Origin: Tyto alba
Taxonomy: Eukaryota > Chordata > Aves > Strigiformes > Tytonidae
NCBI RefSeq assembly: GCF_018691265.1
Contig: NW_024881301.1
Location: 13,948,752 to 14,012,751 of the forward strand
Reading direction: 5' to 3'
DNA: 64,000 nucleotides
The notes under the pieces are model-generated. The model was not told where the DNA came from and did not search any database. It saw only the letters and a list, made by a program, of their open reading frames with translations. Position numbers and translations under genes: made by a program. Shown here piece by piece: positions 36,091 to 48,320 of this stretch (positions are counted from its first letter, which is position 1; each line of letters begins with the position of its first letter).

Positions 36091-37929
36091 CTACTGTTTT
36101 ATACTCTTCCTCAGTAAGTTCTGCACACATCTCATCTGTACACTGTCTTGCAAAGACACTTTCTGTCTGAGGTGCCTAGCTCTTAGGTCAGTGATTTTAC
36201 CCATCTGATGGTTTAGTGCTGCTTGCACAGAAAAAAAGAGGGTATTAGTGTAGCTTGTGAAACTACAGGTAATACCCTTTTCTCCTTACAGATCAGGACA
36301 GTCTTCAAAAGGACACGTTTTTCCTATTACTCTTAAGTCAACAGCTGCATTTGTGTTAGTTCTGACAACTGTCATGCAAGTTGAAGCACTAACACCGCTG
36401 GAGGAGCACGATCTTGAAAAACATGCTGTCCCCACCTTAGAGCTGTGGCAGGCCTTGCATCGGGTATGTCACCTTAGGGGGCTGCTTGGCACTGGCCACA
36501 CTGGTTGGATGTCTCTGTGGAGATGTCTGGGAAGAGGCACATGACCAGAGGAAAACTGAGCTTCTGCAAGACCAAAATTTCCACCTCCTTCAGACGTTTG
36601 TATCCCAGCCTGTTTGGAAAAATCCTTAAAGTTACTGCAATTTCCGTATGGTTTCTAAGGGGCACCCTCCACAAGTAGAGGTAGGAAGAGACAAACCATC
36701 TGACAAAACATCTTCCTCTCCCTTATTTTCTCCCTTGACAGCAGGAAGAGCTGCAGTATATATATGCTTTTTTTGACACTAGAGAAACACTTGGTAAGAA
36801 TTCCCTACAAATGCGCCACTTCCATAAATAACTTCAGCTGTGGCCCACAATCAATCATAAGATACAAATCCAGAGGAAAACAGACTGTTTGAAGTCCAGT
36901 ACTCAACTACTTACTGTTCCCCATTTCCCCCTCTCTGTGACGTGTTGTCAGGGCCAAATTGCAGAGCTGTAACAAAACTAAATGTCATAGAAAGCAGGAA
37001 AAGAAAGGGTTAACATATGAGATGGGTCCACACACACCTGCAAGCCCTAAGTAGACTGGGGAGGAAGAGATAAAAGTCTGGGCTGTTGCCTAGCAGGAAG
37101 TTTGTTGGTCTAAGCTTTGTTCTGAGGAAAGGAGCTCTTTGCTGAACCAGGCTGGGAAAGCGGTGCCATCCAAGAAAACAAACTGCCCTGGACTAAAAGG
37201 TTGGTTGTTTGCTTTTTAATGGCTGATAAGAGCCCTAAAGCTGAGGAGTGAAAACACCTAGCTTCTGTCTTCAACCTGCCAGCTAGAGAAGCCTGGAGAG
37301 TGATGAAGTACTGTGAGCGGCTCTTCCTGCCCTGAACAGGCAGGCACAGGAAAAGGAATCCAAGTGACTACCTATTCCTGGCCCTGGGGGTGACCCGAGT
37401 GCTGGTGGCAAGGGCCTGGGGAGCCTTTCCCTGATGAGCAGTGAGGGGGTTTCCTGGTGCAGGTGCTGGCCCCAGCTCAGGCTGTTGCCCAAGGGCCGGG
37501 CTCTGAGGCTCCGGGCTCTGTTTCTCCTCTGCAACAGCAATCGGACAGCTCTGAGAAACGGAACCTGGTTTCAGAGACGAGAAAATACTGTATTTGTGCC
37601 CACAGGCATACATAAAAAGGAAAAGCTGCCTTTGTACCTGCTCAGTAAACAGAAGCTGCTGCTCCCCAGCCTGTAGGAACAACACTAAATACCTCCACAC
37701 TGAGCTGTAAGCTTATTTGCAGGCTCTAAAATCAGAAGCTGAGACAGTTAATCTGTTGATTAATGATGAGAGGCTCCAAATGAGATTGGCTTCCACTGTT
37801 GCTATATTAGCTGTAACAAGCTAATACATAGTATGTAACTCAGACACACTACGCAAAACCCTTCTTGCTCCTTTCCCAGGTGAACCACAAGGCAAAGCGC
37901 ACCTGAAGAAATATTCTCTTTCCGAGGTG
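36091..37929. other. Upstream flank of CIDEA
   Basis: No upstream gene seen. GC content rises from about 37.3 kb. The long minus-strand ORFs here have no recognisable domain. Confidence 0.5.
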
Positions 37930-38175
37930 CGTTACCTTGCACCTGTCGTTGCCCCCCCCCCCGCTTCCCCGGAGCCGTTGGGGCTGCGGCCAAGCTTTCA
38001 GCTCGGCTGAGGCCCGGCCAGGCCCGGCCCGGCCGTGGCGGGCTGCCCCAGCGCCGGGGCCGCCGCGGGGGAAGGACGGACAGCCGGCGCGCGGAGGGGC
38101 CGCCCCGCCGCGGGGAGGAGCGCGGCCCGCAGCACTTAAGCGGCGCGGCCCCGCGGCTCCGCGGCCGGGCCGGCC

Positions 38176-38213
38176 ATGGAGGGGGCGCGGGAGTACGTGG
38201 GCTCGCTGGTGCG
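38176..38213 (+). CDS. CIDEA: CIDEA exon 1 (coding part)
   Basis: Encodes MEGAREYVGSLV and two bases of Arg13, matching the human start MEAARDYAGALI in pattern. Context GCCATGG is a strong Kozak match. The donor is CG|GTGAGT. Confidence 0.93.
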
Positions 38214-41200
38214 GTGAGTGCGGGGACCCCCCCACACACACACACGAGTGGGGAGGGGGAGGTGGGGCCCGGGAGAAGCAGGCAGGCAGGCTCTCGCAGC
38301 CTTTGGAGCCCCGGAGGAGGACGCGCTTCTGAGGGCAGCAGCGCTGCGGGGCCGGGGAGTGACCGGCTGGGCAGCGGCGAAGCTGCCGGCCCTGGGGGCG
38401 AGGAGCCGGCGTGTCCGCGTGGGGGGATGGGGGGGGCGGGCTCGGGGCCGTGGGGAGCCGCTCCGTGGCAGCGGGAGCGCGGCTGCGGGCCTCCTGGTCC
38501 GTGTCTCGGGTGGGCCGGCCGCACCCGCAGAGGTGTGGGTCTGTACGCCGCCCAAGCGCATCTCCTCCTCGCTGTGGTTCCGATATACCCGTGATTTTAG
38601 CAGGGAAACCGGGTCGACCCCCAACTCTCCTGACTAATTTCTGACTTTTTTTTTTTTGGCTTTGCTGTTACTGCCGTTGTCATTTGTGCGTGAACTCTGA
38701 CCTAAAAATCAAACCGTGCCATATTCTGAAGCCACTCGTGTTGTGCAATTGTTGATTTTTCTGAGTGAGGCTGAAGACCATTGCACCAGATTCTTAGACA
38801 AACATGCAAGGAATAGTGCAAACAGAGTGAAATATGTGTACAGGGCTCAGGGCAGGTTTTTAATCCCCAGGTTTTCTTAAAAAAATAAAAATAATCTCTC
38901 CCACCAGCCTTGATACTACGCTGAATGTCTAGGGCAGTGAGTCCCTCTCTAGCAGGTTGAAGTTATACAAAACAAACTGGACAAGATGCTAGAGTTTGAA
39001 GATATTTGCTCTTCCGATTATATTTTTGTGTTTTCCACTGATGTAGGACCATTTCTCCTTTAGGGAAGAGCTAGGACTTGATCCTTTTAACTTTAAAGAA
39101 TACTAAACCAGTAGTGGAGTTGTCTGTATCTAACATGTCACTCAACTTTGTAACAAAACTGACAGCACCTTAGTATGTTCCTTTCCTCTCCACCACTCAT
39201 TTCCTGACCTAGCTTGATGAGATTTTGATAGGACATTTCAGTAACTCCGATCTTAGTAGAGGATTCCCTGCATCAGGAATCAGTTTGCCTGGTTTCTGAG
39301 GACAGCTGCAGCAAAAACGGATCTTTCTAGGAGCCCTTTTATGTAAGCTGGCCTGTTCGAGTCTGTGGCTTTGTGTATTGGGGAAACTAAGAAAAACCAG
39401 GCTTTCAGCAATAGGACAAGAAATGGAAGGATTCATACTACGTGGCTTTTTCTAATCACACTGGCTTTTATTTCCTAGTACTTCTCATTGAAATCTCAGC
39501 CTGCACTGGAGCCCAGACTCTGCTTCATAAGCAGATTTAGTTTAAAGATGATATTGACTGGTTTTATTGAAATGTAGTTTAAATGGCATCAATGTTAAAT
39601 AACTTCCTAAGACTTGGTCTCCTAAGTGACTGTCTGGTGAACCTAAACAAAGTCTTGGTTTATGAATCTGTTTGTGGGGTTTTTTTCCTCTGACTTTTTA
39701 CATCTTTTAGAACTAGGCAGCAGAGTGAGGTGATTGATCTCAAATCATGAAGAAACTTCTGCTCAGAACTGCAAAATATGGCTTGTATAGGTGGCTGTGC
39801 TAATGTCTGAGGTGGAGTCTGTTAGCTCAAGTCATGACCTGGAGCTGTGCCCCTAACATTCTTCTTTCTGTATCAGGATGTATGTTTCGGCTTTTTTCCT
39901 TATGCTTTGTCTTTTGTGAATGACAACTTGGCTTAAGTAATGGGAAAGAAAACTGTTCAATAGGACTAGTATTTTCTGTCCTCACAAAGAACAAAACCAA
40001 ACTTGGCCGTACTGTCAAATGTACCACTCAAGTAACTATTCTGTATAATTCTATATATTCTGTATATTCTATATAAACATGCTAGTTTTTAAACATGTGA
40101 GGGGGCACAGGATATAACTAGCTCTGAAGGCGCTGTCTCTTTAATCCTGACCATTGCACTTTCTTACATCAGGGTGCCCTGTGGAGTCACCATCCCTGAG
40201 GTAGATGAGCAGGCTTCCTATCTGAGGAAAGGCTTGAGTGATTCAGTGGGAGCTGCCCACAGGCTGGTGGGATGATAGGGTGACTATAATTAATTTAGTC
40301 AGTGAAGAGATTAACAGACACGCCCTGTCCTAGCACACTTCCCTTCTGTGGAGCTTCAATGCCTTTGTCGGTGCTACTCTGTCACCTTATCCTCTTCCCT
40401 GTCTTGACCCTTCTCCAGGAGAAAGATGCTTATTATCTCTTTAATTTGAAACAGTGCCTGTCTCCTGAAAACCATACTGACTGCTCACCCTCACCAGCTT
40501 TGCTACAGAGAGAGAGATTTCTACCAGCCGTGTGTGTATAAATCAAACTGTTGAAAGCCAGGGCCCTAGTGTTGAGACAGCACTACCAAGAAGATACTAG
40601 CTTGAGCTAGAATAAAACTGTTGAACATCCCTCTCTAAAAAGAAAGAAAAGCTCCAATAATGCTGAAGTTTTGAGGAAGGTAAACTTTGATGTACAGAGG
40701 AAAGGCAATAGCTCAAACCTCTGTGGAAGAGCAGTTCAGAGTGAGAGCAGGAAATAAATTAACAGCTGAAAACTCGTGAGGCACAAAAATTACTTTCTAG
40801 GCATGCATCCCAAAAATATAAAGACCGGGTAAGAGGCTTGGAGAAGATTGTTATTCTCCCAGGCCAATGTGGACTTGCACAAAAGGTGTGACTGGGACAT
40901 TATTAGTTGAGTAACTTTATATAATTTCATCATTGTTCTAGGAATTTGTGTTCACTCTCTGGCTGCGGAGACTGCCAGTTCACTCCCTCCTCCTCTGTAA
41001 AAGTGTCTGAGAATAGATTTTTCTATATAAATCTGACCTTTTACACCTATGGGAGAACAAAACTGGGGATGCATCCCTTTCTGACCCCTGTGCAATTCAG
41101 TTTCAAGGAGTAAAAGGTATACAGTGGGTAAAGTCCAGGAATGTGGGAGCCAAAATTTTGTCTCCCTTTAAAAGACTTGTTAGAGATCAGTCCTTTCCAG

Positions 41201-44200
41201 GTGTCATGCAGAGGGTGATTTTTGCAAGCTGGCTATTGAATTAATCAGTGTAATTTGGCAGCAAAGTCTTGTCACTAGATGTAGATGGGAACAGGTCCAT
41301 ACCTGAGTGTAGCAGTAGGCAGTTGCCAGTGTTATGTGCTTGGTTCACCTAAGGAAACATAAAGAATCACTATTAAAACATGTTGTTGCCCAGGGAAATA
41401 TAAAACCTCTTCCTGAAAGTGTTTGATTTCTCCCAGCCTCTCTGGCAGCCTGCTCCAATGCTATGCTTTTATGTACTTTGATCTTAATTTTAATTTCATT
41501 TTACTTATTTTGATACACTAGGGCACAAACAAGTCTTATTTTGCGATTATTCTTTTTTTTTTTTTTTCAAAACTAGATGAAGTTTTATAGGCTGTAGATA
41601 TTATAAGATAAATGTCTCGTCTGTTTGGAAATCAAACATGACTATATAAAAAAGCTCCACTCGTGTTCTGGTGCTGGGTATTTTTGGATATGGGCAATAT
41701 GTTCTGTCTTCCTAAAACAAACTCATATCTTAAACAGTTGAAAGCAGTCGTGTGTTATCTCATTGAGTGTTTATCTTGCAGGTAAAGAGAATGATCTAGG
41801 TGGCTGAATGCAGTAAGAGCTGCTGCCTTTCTAGTTTAGTGTTAAAACCTGTCAGCCTCACTGTAATTGTGACCTTGACATCAGCTGAGCTAGAGGTGGC
41901 CCACATCTGCTTGCAATGTTTTCAATTTTAGAAATGTTTTCAAATGTCACTGGCAAGAGAATGTCCAGAGACAGCATGTCTGTAGGGCTATGTAGTATTT
42001 AGTTTTGAAAGCAAGCTCCATGAGTCTAACGTGACCTGTGAATTACTCGTATAATGTGCTTACGTCACTAAACTGTCCTCCTCCTCCTTGTAGTACTTGA
42101 CATTACTATTTTTATAATTATGCTGTATTTTTATTTGTCTTAGATCTTTGGTATCCATGGGAGCATCTGTGGGAACAGTAACAAAACAGACCCTGTTCCC
42201 TCCTCTCATGCCTGCAGGGCGACCTTTCCGTGTGTCCAATGCCTCCCGAAGCAGCCGGAAAGGAATTGTTGCAAGCAGTCTGCAAGAGCTCATCAGCAAG
42301 GTATAGCAAACATTCCAATCTGGATGAAACTTAGTGAAGTACAATATCCCAGAAAGGCAACCCACAGACTTCTGTGCTTCTAAAAATCATTACTGGAGAA
42401 GTTCAGGAGAGTGTCAAATAAGCAAGTCTTAATATGAAATGATGGGCCCTCTTTTGAATGCTAAAGTCTACTGGTTTTTTTGCAGACTTTAGATGCTTTC
42501 CTTATATCTGCTGGAATAGTGACTCTAGTTTTGGAGGAAGATGGCACGGTTGTGGACACAGAAGAGTTCTTCAAGTCCCTGGATGATAATACACACTTCA
42601 TGGTTCTAGAAAAAGGACAGAAATGGACACAAGTAAGTGTTGGCTGCTTCTCTCTCACTTGAGTAGAAGCAGATGGAAGAATGTCTGTGACTGCTAAAAT
42701 TGTTGGAAAGAGGAGAAGAGGAAGAAAACTTCCCCTAAAGAAGGCAAAGTATCATATCCTTGTTGAGTCTTCCCGGATGAGAAATCAAGTTGGGGTTTTT
42801 TGCGCCTATAGAACTGTTGGCAAAGATCTGCCAAGAATTGAAATGAAATATTACAACCAAAAGTATTTATAGGGGAAATCCCCTGCTTTTGGAAAGCCTC
42901 AAATAACTTTGTTCTTTAATCTTTTTGTAACATAAGGAAAACTAGCACTATGACTACATGAAGTTAAAAATACAATGTCTTTAAAGGTTAGCTTTCAGAG
43001 GAGAAAAATGCCCAATTTAAGCAATGTAAACCAAGTTTTGCCTTGTGAATACAGTGATGGCTTAATGAAGGTTAGAAAAATGCTGGTGTTTAATCTTGCA
43101 AACAGATAAAAAATGTCATCAAAACCTAATGTTAGTGTACATGCTTCAAGATATTTTAAAAACTTTTAAGGTCAGCTAGCTTTGGCCTTCTAATTGTACC
43201 AATTCAATGTCCAGTTTGTGGTTTTGTGGGGGAATAGTCATCTGTACATAAATAAGATAGAGTCAGACTCCTAATTGTCTTTCCATGAAAAATTTGTTGC
43301 TAGAAAGTTGGCATCAAAATTTCTTCTACCAGGTGCAGAGCTAGCTGAGGAGCTGCAGCAGGCCTGCCATTTTCTGTTTGTACACAAATGGCTCGGTTGT
43401 GTGGTTCTGTTTTCTCAGTCTTATGCTGCCAGATGGGCAGTTTGTACATTTTTTTTTCCCCAAGATACTTCACTGGCTTATCAACCTGCTGCATCTGGGC
43501 CACGAGCTCTATCAGCAGAAAAGAAGCTGTGGTCAGGGTATGACTCCACCTTGCTCCTTTCCCCTCTGCCCTGTGTGGCATGGCAGCAGCACAAGTTTGA
43601 ATGCTGCTCCCCTTCAGGATGTGCTGAATGACAGCAGAAGGACTGAAGCAGCTTCACAAATCGTCTAGAGTGTAGCACAGCCTCTGTCATGCTTTATCCA
43701 AATATTCTGGGTGCTAATGGGGGCAGGATACTCTACCAAGCATGCCAACTACTTGTAAGCGTCCAAAACAGTTCTTGATAGGGGGGCCTGCTGCTGGAGC
43801 TTGGAGGCTATCAAAGTAAAACAGGCATAAAATTGCTGGCTAATGATACAGTACCATGTTTAACTTGGTCTGATTTATCATGGCCCTGTCTGAGCGCTGG
43901 GGTGGCAAGTACAAAAAGGCCCAGTCTTACACAACTTTCTTGCTTCATTTAGCATGAAAAAAACAGCTTGGCAGCTGCTAAGTCATTAACCTTGAGTGGA
44001 ATGTGCTGAGCAGAATATCCCATGTATCCACTAGATGTCTCTGTAAATATGGGTCTTTTTTACTATTTTCTTTTTTGTTGTTGTTCTTTTTTCCTGTCGA
44101 AGAAAGCGATCCCCAAAACATCACTGTCAGCCCTGAAGCAGGCTAGAGCTGCTTTCAATAAAGGAATCTGGATTTGAGGTGGAAGAGGACGTTCCATGCT

Positions 44201-47200
44201 CCTCCTTTGCTTTTTCTCTAAAAAACTCAGTATTAAACCCTAGGCCTAATCAGTAGTGGTTCCCTTCCTGTGTTACTTTTTTAGTAGGAAGAAAGAGAGG
44301 TGTTATGAGCCAGGATTTGAAATGAGGACCTGAGTTTTCACAGACATCTTAGCAACTATCTCTAAGAGTGCTCATCAGTATTGTGTTCCTTCCTAAATGG
44401 AAGGACCTAATGTCATCCTGGTTATTTGGTGGCCTGTTTGTGTGGACTAACTGTGCTGCCTCAGCTAGCAGCTGGAACACATCAGGATAATTAAATGGCA
44501 GAAATGACACTGTCCAGTGTCATTACCTGTGGCTTCAGTATACTCTGAAGAAGCTGTATTACAGAAGAGAAATATTCAGGAAGTGCTATGTCACTCCAGA
44601 ACTTCTGTGCCTGCTTGGAATGGCTTCAGAAGCCTGGTCAGGACTTGAACAAAATTGCCTGAGCTACAGAATTGCTTTTCTCTGTGCTTGTAATTCTAAT
44701 TTAGAACTGATCAAGAACTAGCCTCAAAATTAATAAGCAAGCTGCCTCTAAAGAGCTGCACTGTTAGCTGATACATTGTAGTTTCCTCCTTCATGGTACA
44801 AATTGTCTCTCTCCCTCTTTATAAATTAGACAAGAAATGGAGTTGCTGCTCTGAGACAGAAGAAGAAAATGGGAGTAGCTAACATCACATTTGATCTGTA
44901 CAAGCTGAACCCTAAGGATTTTATTGGATGCTTAAACATCAAGGCAACTTTCTATGAGATCTACTCTGTCTCATATGACATCAAATGTATGGGAGCAAAA
45001 AGTGTATTGCGGTAAGTATGTTTTCACTACTGATCAGGCATATGTGTTAATGTAAAATCTGGGTTTGCTTATTGGTTCTGTCAAGCAGGTGTGTTTATAA
45101 ACTTAGGGGTTTTTATTAATTCATGCATACTGACAAATATGATGAATCTTCCTTTGTGAAGTAGATAGCTGACTTATAAAATCCTACTATAGCTTTTTAT
45201 GGTGGAATTTTAACTTTCCCCCAAGGTGAAATTCTTATCAGCTTGTGTTTACTGTAAAGGTGTAGGTACAGTCTCTGTTTTCCTGAGAGAATTTCCCCAG
45301 ATTTCTTTGACTTGTTTGAAGAATGCAGGAGGCTGAGGAAGAAGCATCGGACTCCTTGAAAGGGGGTCTTCAAGGGGGTGAAATGAGAGAAATTTGAGAT
45401 CTAATGGCAGGGCTCTTAAAGCTTGCTCAGGCTTTGCAATACCTGGCTGCCAGACTCACCACCTGAGCTACATGGAGGCGAAGGAAAATTGAAGAGATAT
45501 GACAATCTTCTGTCTTAATGTGAACTTGTCATTTGTAGTTCAGACTCTGATGTCACTGTCTTTAAGCCAACTGGTCTCTAAGCAAATCAATGGAGCCTAA
45601 CAAGGACCACTGTCTCCTGCAGGACTAGTCTGTGGTAGGTTGTGAGTTAGGTAGAACTGGCTGTCAGGAAATACTGTTTTATGCAGGGGCAAAATAACGC
45701 CTGTACTGTCCACTGCTTTCAACAGTGTGTTGAAAGTCTGTGCCTTGTCAAAACTATCTGTGTCCTGCCCTGGTTGAAGAAAACTTCTCAGTTCAGAGAC
45801 CTTCACAGAGGTGCCATGCTTTGACAGCTGTTTAAGCTGCAGCCCTGAATTTCTCTACCTGACCTTTCAAGTTCTGGTTGAGGTGCAGCAGAGTGATGTT
45901 GCTGCATTTTATTACCTGAAGACCAGATCTGCTCTGTACAGAGCACAGGTGTATATGCCTAAGTGAGGTTTTTGCTTCCCCTGAGCAACATATAGTTTGA
46001 AGTCTTCATATAGTCCCTTGTCTTAAGATGCAGGTATTAAGCATTGTAATGCTAATTTTGTCTGTCAGTCTGACTGACCTCTCCCACTCTACTTAGGTGG
46101 TCTCTTGCTTAATCTTTCAGGTTACAGCTGGTGTGACTGTAGATAAGACTCATCTCTCTGGTCATGCTGCTGTGATTGTCCAGCTATATGCTATGTCCAC
46201 CTGTAACACTGGCTTCATTAGGGTTTCTTCAAAGAGAAGATTTACCCTTGAACAGCTGCACTCTTCCAGTTCCTATGTTTGTCAAGTCTCTTGAGCCAGA
46301 ACAAACTCTGATTTCTGGCTATCTGCTATGGAGATTAGTATCAGCACTGGAACTTGCACTGCTAAGGAGAGTTTGAAGTGACAGTTCCGCCTCCCTGCCA
46401 ACGCGAGGCAGCTGGTGAGAAAGGAGTGGTGCTGGCAAACAGCTGAAGTAGCTGTGGAGTTCTTCTGGAAGCACTGTTATGTTACAGAGTTGAGCTGTAA
46501 GGGAAGTGCCAGTGTCAGGGTGGGAAGATAGTCTGCTAGCAAAGAACAGGGGTGATGGAAGAGATAACCTCGGGTACTCTTGAACACAACTGTGAGGTGA
46601 CCTGTCTCAACTTGCTGTTGAAATTGGAGACAGACTATGTTAGGTTCTTGGTGTAGTCCCTCTGCTAATGAGTTCCAAATCATGAACTGTGATGCCCTCT
46701 CCCGAGCCCACCTGTGGAGTGTGAAGGGAAAGGACTTTAGAACGCTGCAGTTGTTCATCAGTGGGAGGGGCTCAAAGCCTGCCAGATCCCATTAGTGCAT
46801 TTCCCCTAACGGTTTCTCCCTGTAGTGTCCAGCTGAAGGATCAAATGTCCAGTTCAACAAATAACTTGCTCCATGGCTTAAGTGGCAACTGCTCTTGTGT
46901 GCAAGTGACACACTGCAGCTGCTCAAAAGCTTGGTACCAGGTGCAGCTTTCTTTACAACTATAAAGCTCCTTGGCCTGTACTATCTGGTGGAGGGAAGGA
47001 TATACTGAAATGGCATATGCGTGGGAGGCATGGATAAGAGGTTCAGTGCTTTTCAAAGGCTTCCCAGTTTCTAAGTACAGGGTATTCTACTCTTGAAGCA
47101 CCAGATTTTGACTGCAAACCTTCTTTCATCACAGTGGAAAAAAAATAATTTATAGGAAGAAGACTGTGCTTTCTCTGCTAGAACTCAAAGGAGAAGTGAA

Positions 47201-48320
47201 TTGCAATGGAGGGTTCACAGCTGCATGTTTTCTCGGAGAGGAATTTAGAAAATCTTTCCCCTTTTTTTGCAGAAGAGAAAGGCTGGTCTGGTTTCTGCAT
47301 CTTCAGAAACTGATCCCTTTCCAGTTTTGAAATTGTTCCGATTCTCACATACCACTTCCCCCAGTGCATCAGCTTCATACTTATTAGGGCCTACTTAACT
47401 TTCAGAGGATGAGGCTTGAATATAGCTCTTGGTACTGATGTCCCTGCAGTTTCTTGGAGAATGGAAGGAAGATGCAGTTATGATTAAGTTAATGACCATT
47501 CAAATATAATGATCTCTATTCCCCTGTGGTGATTCACAGTCTATATTGTAGACCTCTGCTTACTTGATATTACTTGATGGATTTGTACTGATTCTCACAC
47601 AATATTATACGTTTGAATGTTGATACTTCCTAAATCTTTAAGAAACTGAGTAGTTGTGAACTGAGAATTCTTAAGGCTTCCAGCTTGGACAGCATTAATT
47701 TGCCTGGCTTCACTTGTTTTGCTGCTGGGCATCCACTGTAACATGGTTGTTTAGCTTCAGATCCAATCCAGTTTGGTCTGTAGCTTGGAGATACATGCAG
47801 TGTTGTATTAGTGAATGGCCTAAAGGTGATACAGTAGGTGAATTCATGCTGCAGGAATGCTGCTGAGTTCCCAGGCAAAGTTGTCTTCAGTGGTGCTTAG
47901 GTAGTTTGAGTGGTGGCTTTGCAAGAGGCCTCTAAATGTCTAATAGGATGACAGCCTGCTTTAAGTGTGTTTTCTGGTTCTGCCAACATGTCAATAGTTT
48001 TCTGTTAATCAGTGGTCATAGAAGTATTTTTGTACCTTCTTTAGAAAAAATGACTGAGAATGAATGAGAAAGTTCTTGGATATATCTACCTAACTCATCC
48101 TAAAGGTGTTATGGGTGGGGGAGAAAGGGGTATTGTCATCCTGCTGCTGATTATTTTTTTTTTTTAAACAAATGGCTTTTCTTCTAGGAAGGTGCTTCAG
48201 CTAATGTCCCATGCAGCACAAATAACTGGACAGTTTCTTCTCTATACTGGAACATATATGTTGCAGTTGATGGGTGAATATGATGAAGATGGCACGTGTA
48301 CAGGATCAAGGCAGGAGTAG
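38176..48320 (+). CDS. CIDEA: CIDEA, cell death-inducing DFFA-like effector A
   Basis: Five exons (38176-38213, 42144-42300, 42486-42632, 44830-45011, 48188-48320) join in one frame of 657 nt, giving 218 aa plus TAG; human CIDEA is 219 aa. CIDE proteins sit at lipid-droplet contact sites and promote lipid transfer and droplet fusion; CIDEA was first described as a pro-apoptotic DFF-like factor. The CIDE-N domain is about residues 38-114, with RPFRVSN, SSLQELISK and LVLEEDGTVVDTEEFF. A basic linker follows (RQKKK), then the CIDE-C domain from about residue 128, with ITFDLYKLNPKDFIGCLN and a C-terminal hydrophobic segment, ITGQFLLYTGTYMLQLM. The start ATG has G at -3 and +4 and lies in a CpG island. 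Compared with human as I recall it, the N-terminus carries a few extra residues (near 18-28) and the tail is shorter and acidic. CIDEA is preferred over CIDEB or CIDEC because of the near-identical exon 2-3 sequence and its position next to IMPA2. Confidence 0.96.
38250..38273 (+). promoter_or_regulatory. Putative G-quadruplex motif 1, CIDEA intron 1
   Basis: Four G-runs of three or more (GGGG, GGGGG, GGGG, GGG) separated by loops of 1-4 bases, on the non-template strand just after the exon 1 donor. Confidence 0.5.
38421..38447 (+). promoter_or_regulatory. Putative G-quadruplex motif 2, CIDEA intron 1
   Basis: G-runs of 6, 8, 3 and 4 with loops of 1-3 bases, within the CpG island. Confidence 0.55.
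38561..42143. other. CIDEA intron 1, non-island part
   Basis: Contains a T run at about 38647-38658, a small TTCTGTATA/TTCTATATA degenerate repeat at about 40039-40077 and a T run at about 41552-41567. No internal exon is recognised. Confidence 0.6.
42144..42300 (+). CDS. CIDEA: CIDEA exon 2
   Basis: Encodes residues 13-65 and ends SSLQELISK. It opens the CIDE-N domain at RPFRVSN. The acceptor is tttgtcttag and the donor is AAG|GTATAG. Confidence 0.96.
42486..42632 (+). CDS. CIDEA: CIDEA exon 3
   Basis: Encodes residues 66-114, with LVLEEDGTVVDTEEFF and THFMVLEKGQKW, the acidic face and core of CIDE-N. The preceding intron is 185 bp. The acceptor is tttttttgcag and the donor is CAA|GTAAGT. 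Confidence 0.97.
42633..44829. other. CIDEA intron 3
   Basis: No gene or named repeat seen. Confidence 0.6.
44830..45011 (+). CDS. CIDEA: CIDEA exon 4
   Basis: Encodes residues 115-175: a basic linker (ALRQKKKMG), then the start of CIDE-C with LYKLNPKDFIGCLN and EIYSVSYDIKC. The acceptor is ataaattag and the donor is CG|GTAAGT. Confidence 0.96.
45012..48187. other. CIDEA intron 4
   Basis: No gene or named repeat seen. It ends in a T-rich tract before the exon 5 acceptor. Confidence 0.6.
48188..48320 (+). CDS. CIDEA: CIDEA exon 5, C-terminal coding part
   Basis: Encodes residues 175-218, including the hydrophobic segment AQITGQFLLYTGTYMLQLM and an acidic tail ending GSRQE, then TAG at 48318-48320. 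The acceptor is cttttcttctag after a T-rich tract. Confidence 0.95.

Larger units (their letters stand above)
37930..38560. promoter_or_regulatory. CIDEA: CpG island at CIDEA exon 1
   Basis: Very GC-rich and dense in CpG, in strong contrast to the AT-rich surroundings. It covers upstream sequence, the ATG at 38176 and the first part of intron 1. No convincing TATA box is visible, consistent with a CpG-island promoter. The transcription start cannot be placed. Long ORFs on both strands here reflect GC content and not coding. Confidence 0.85.

Noticed and set aside
17700..38000. ANKRD62-like gene between IMPA2 and CIDEA, as in human
   Set aside because: No ankyrin-repeat exon is recognisable anywhere in the interval.
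37802..38644. Long overlapping ORFs on both strands at the CIDEA CpG island, up to 240 codons on the minus strand
   Set aside because: They arise from GC-rich sequence poor in stop codons. Composition is Pro/Arg/Ala-rich, no domain is visible, and they overlap the well-supported CIDEA exon 1.
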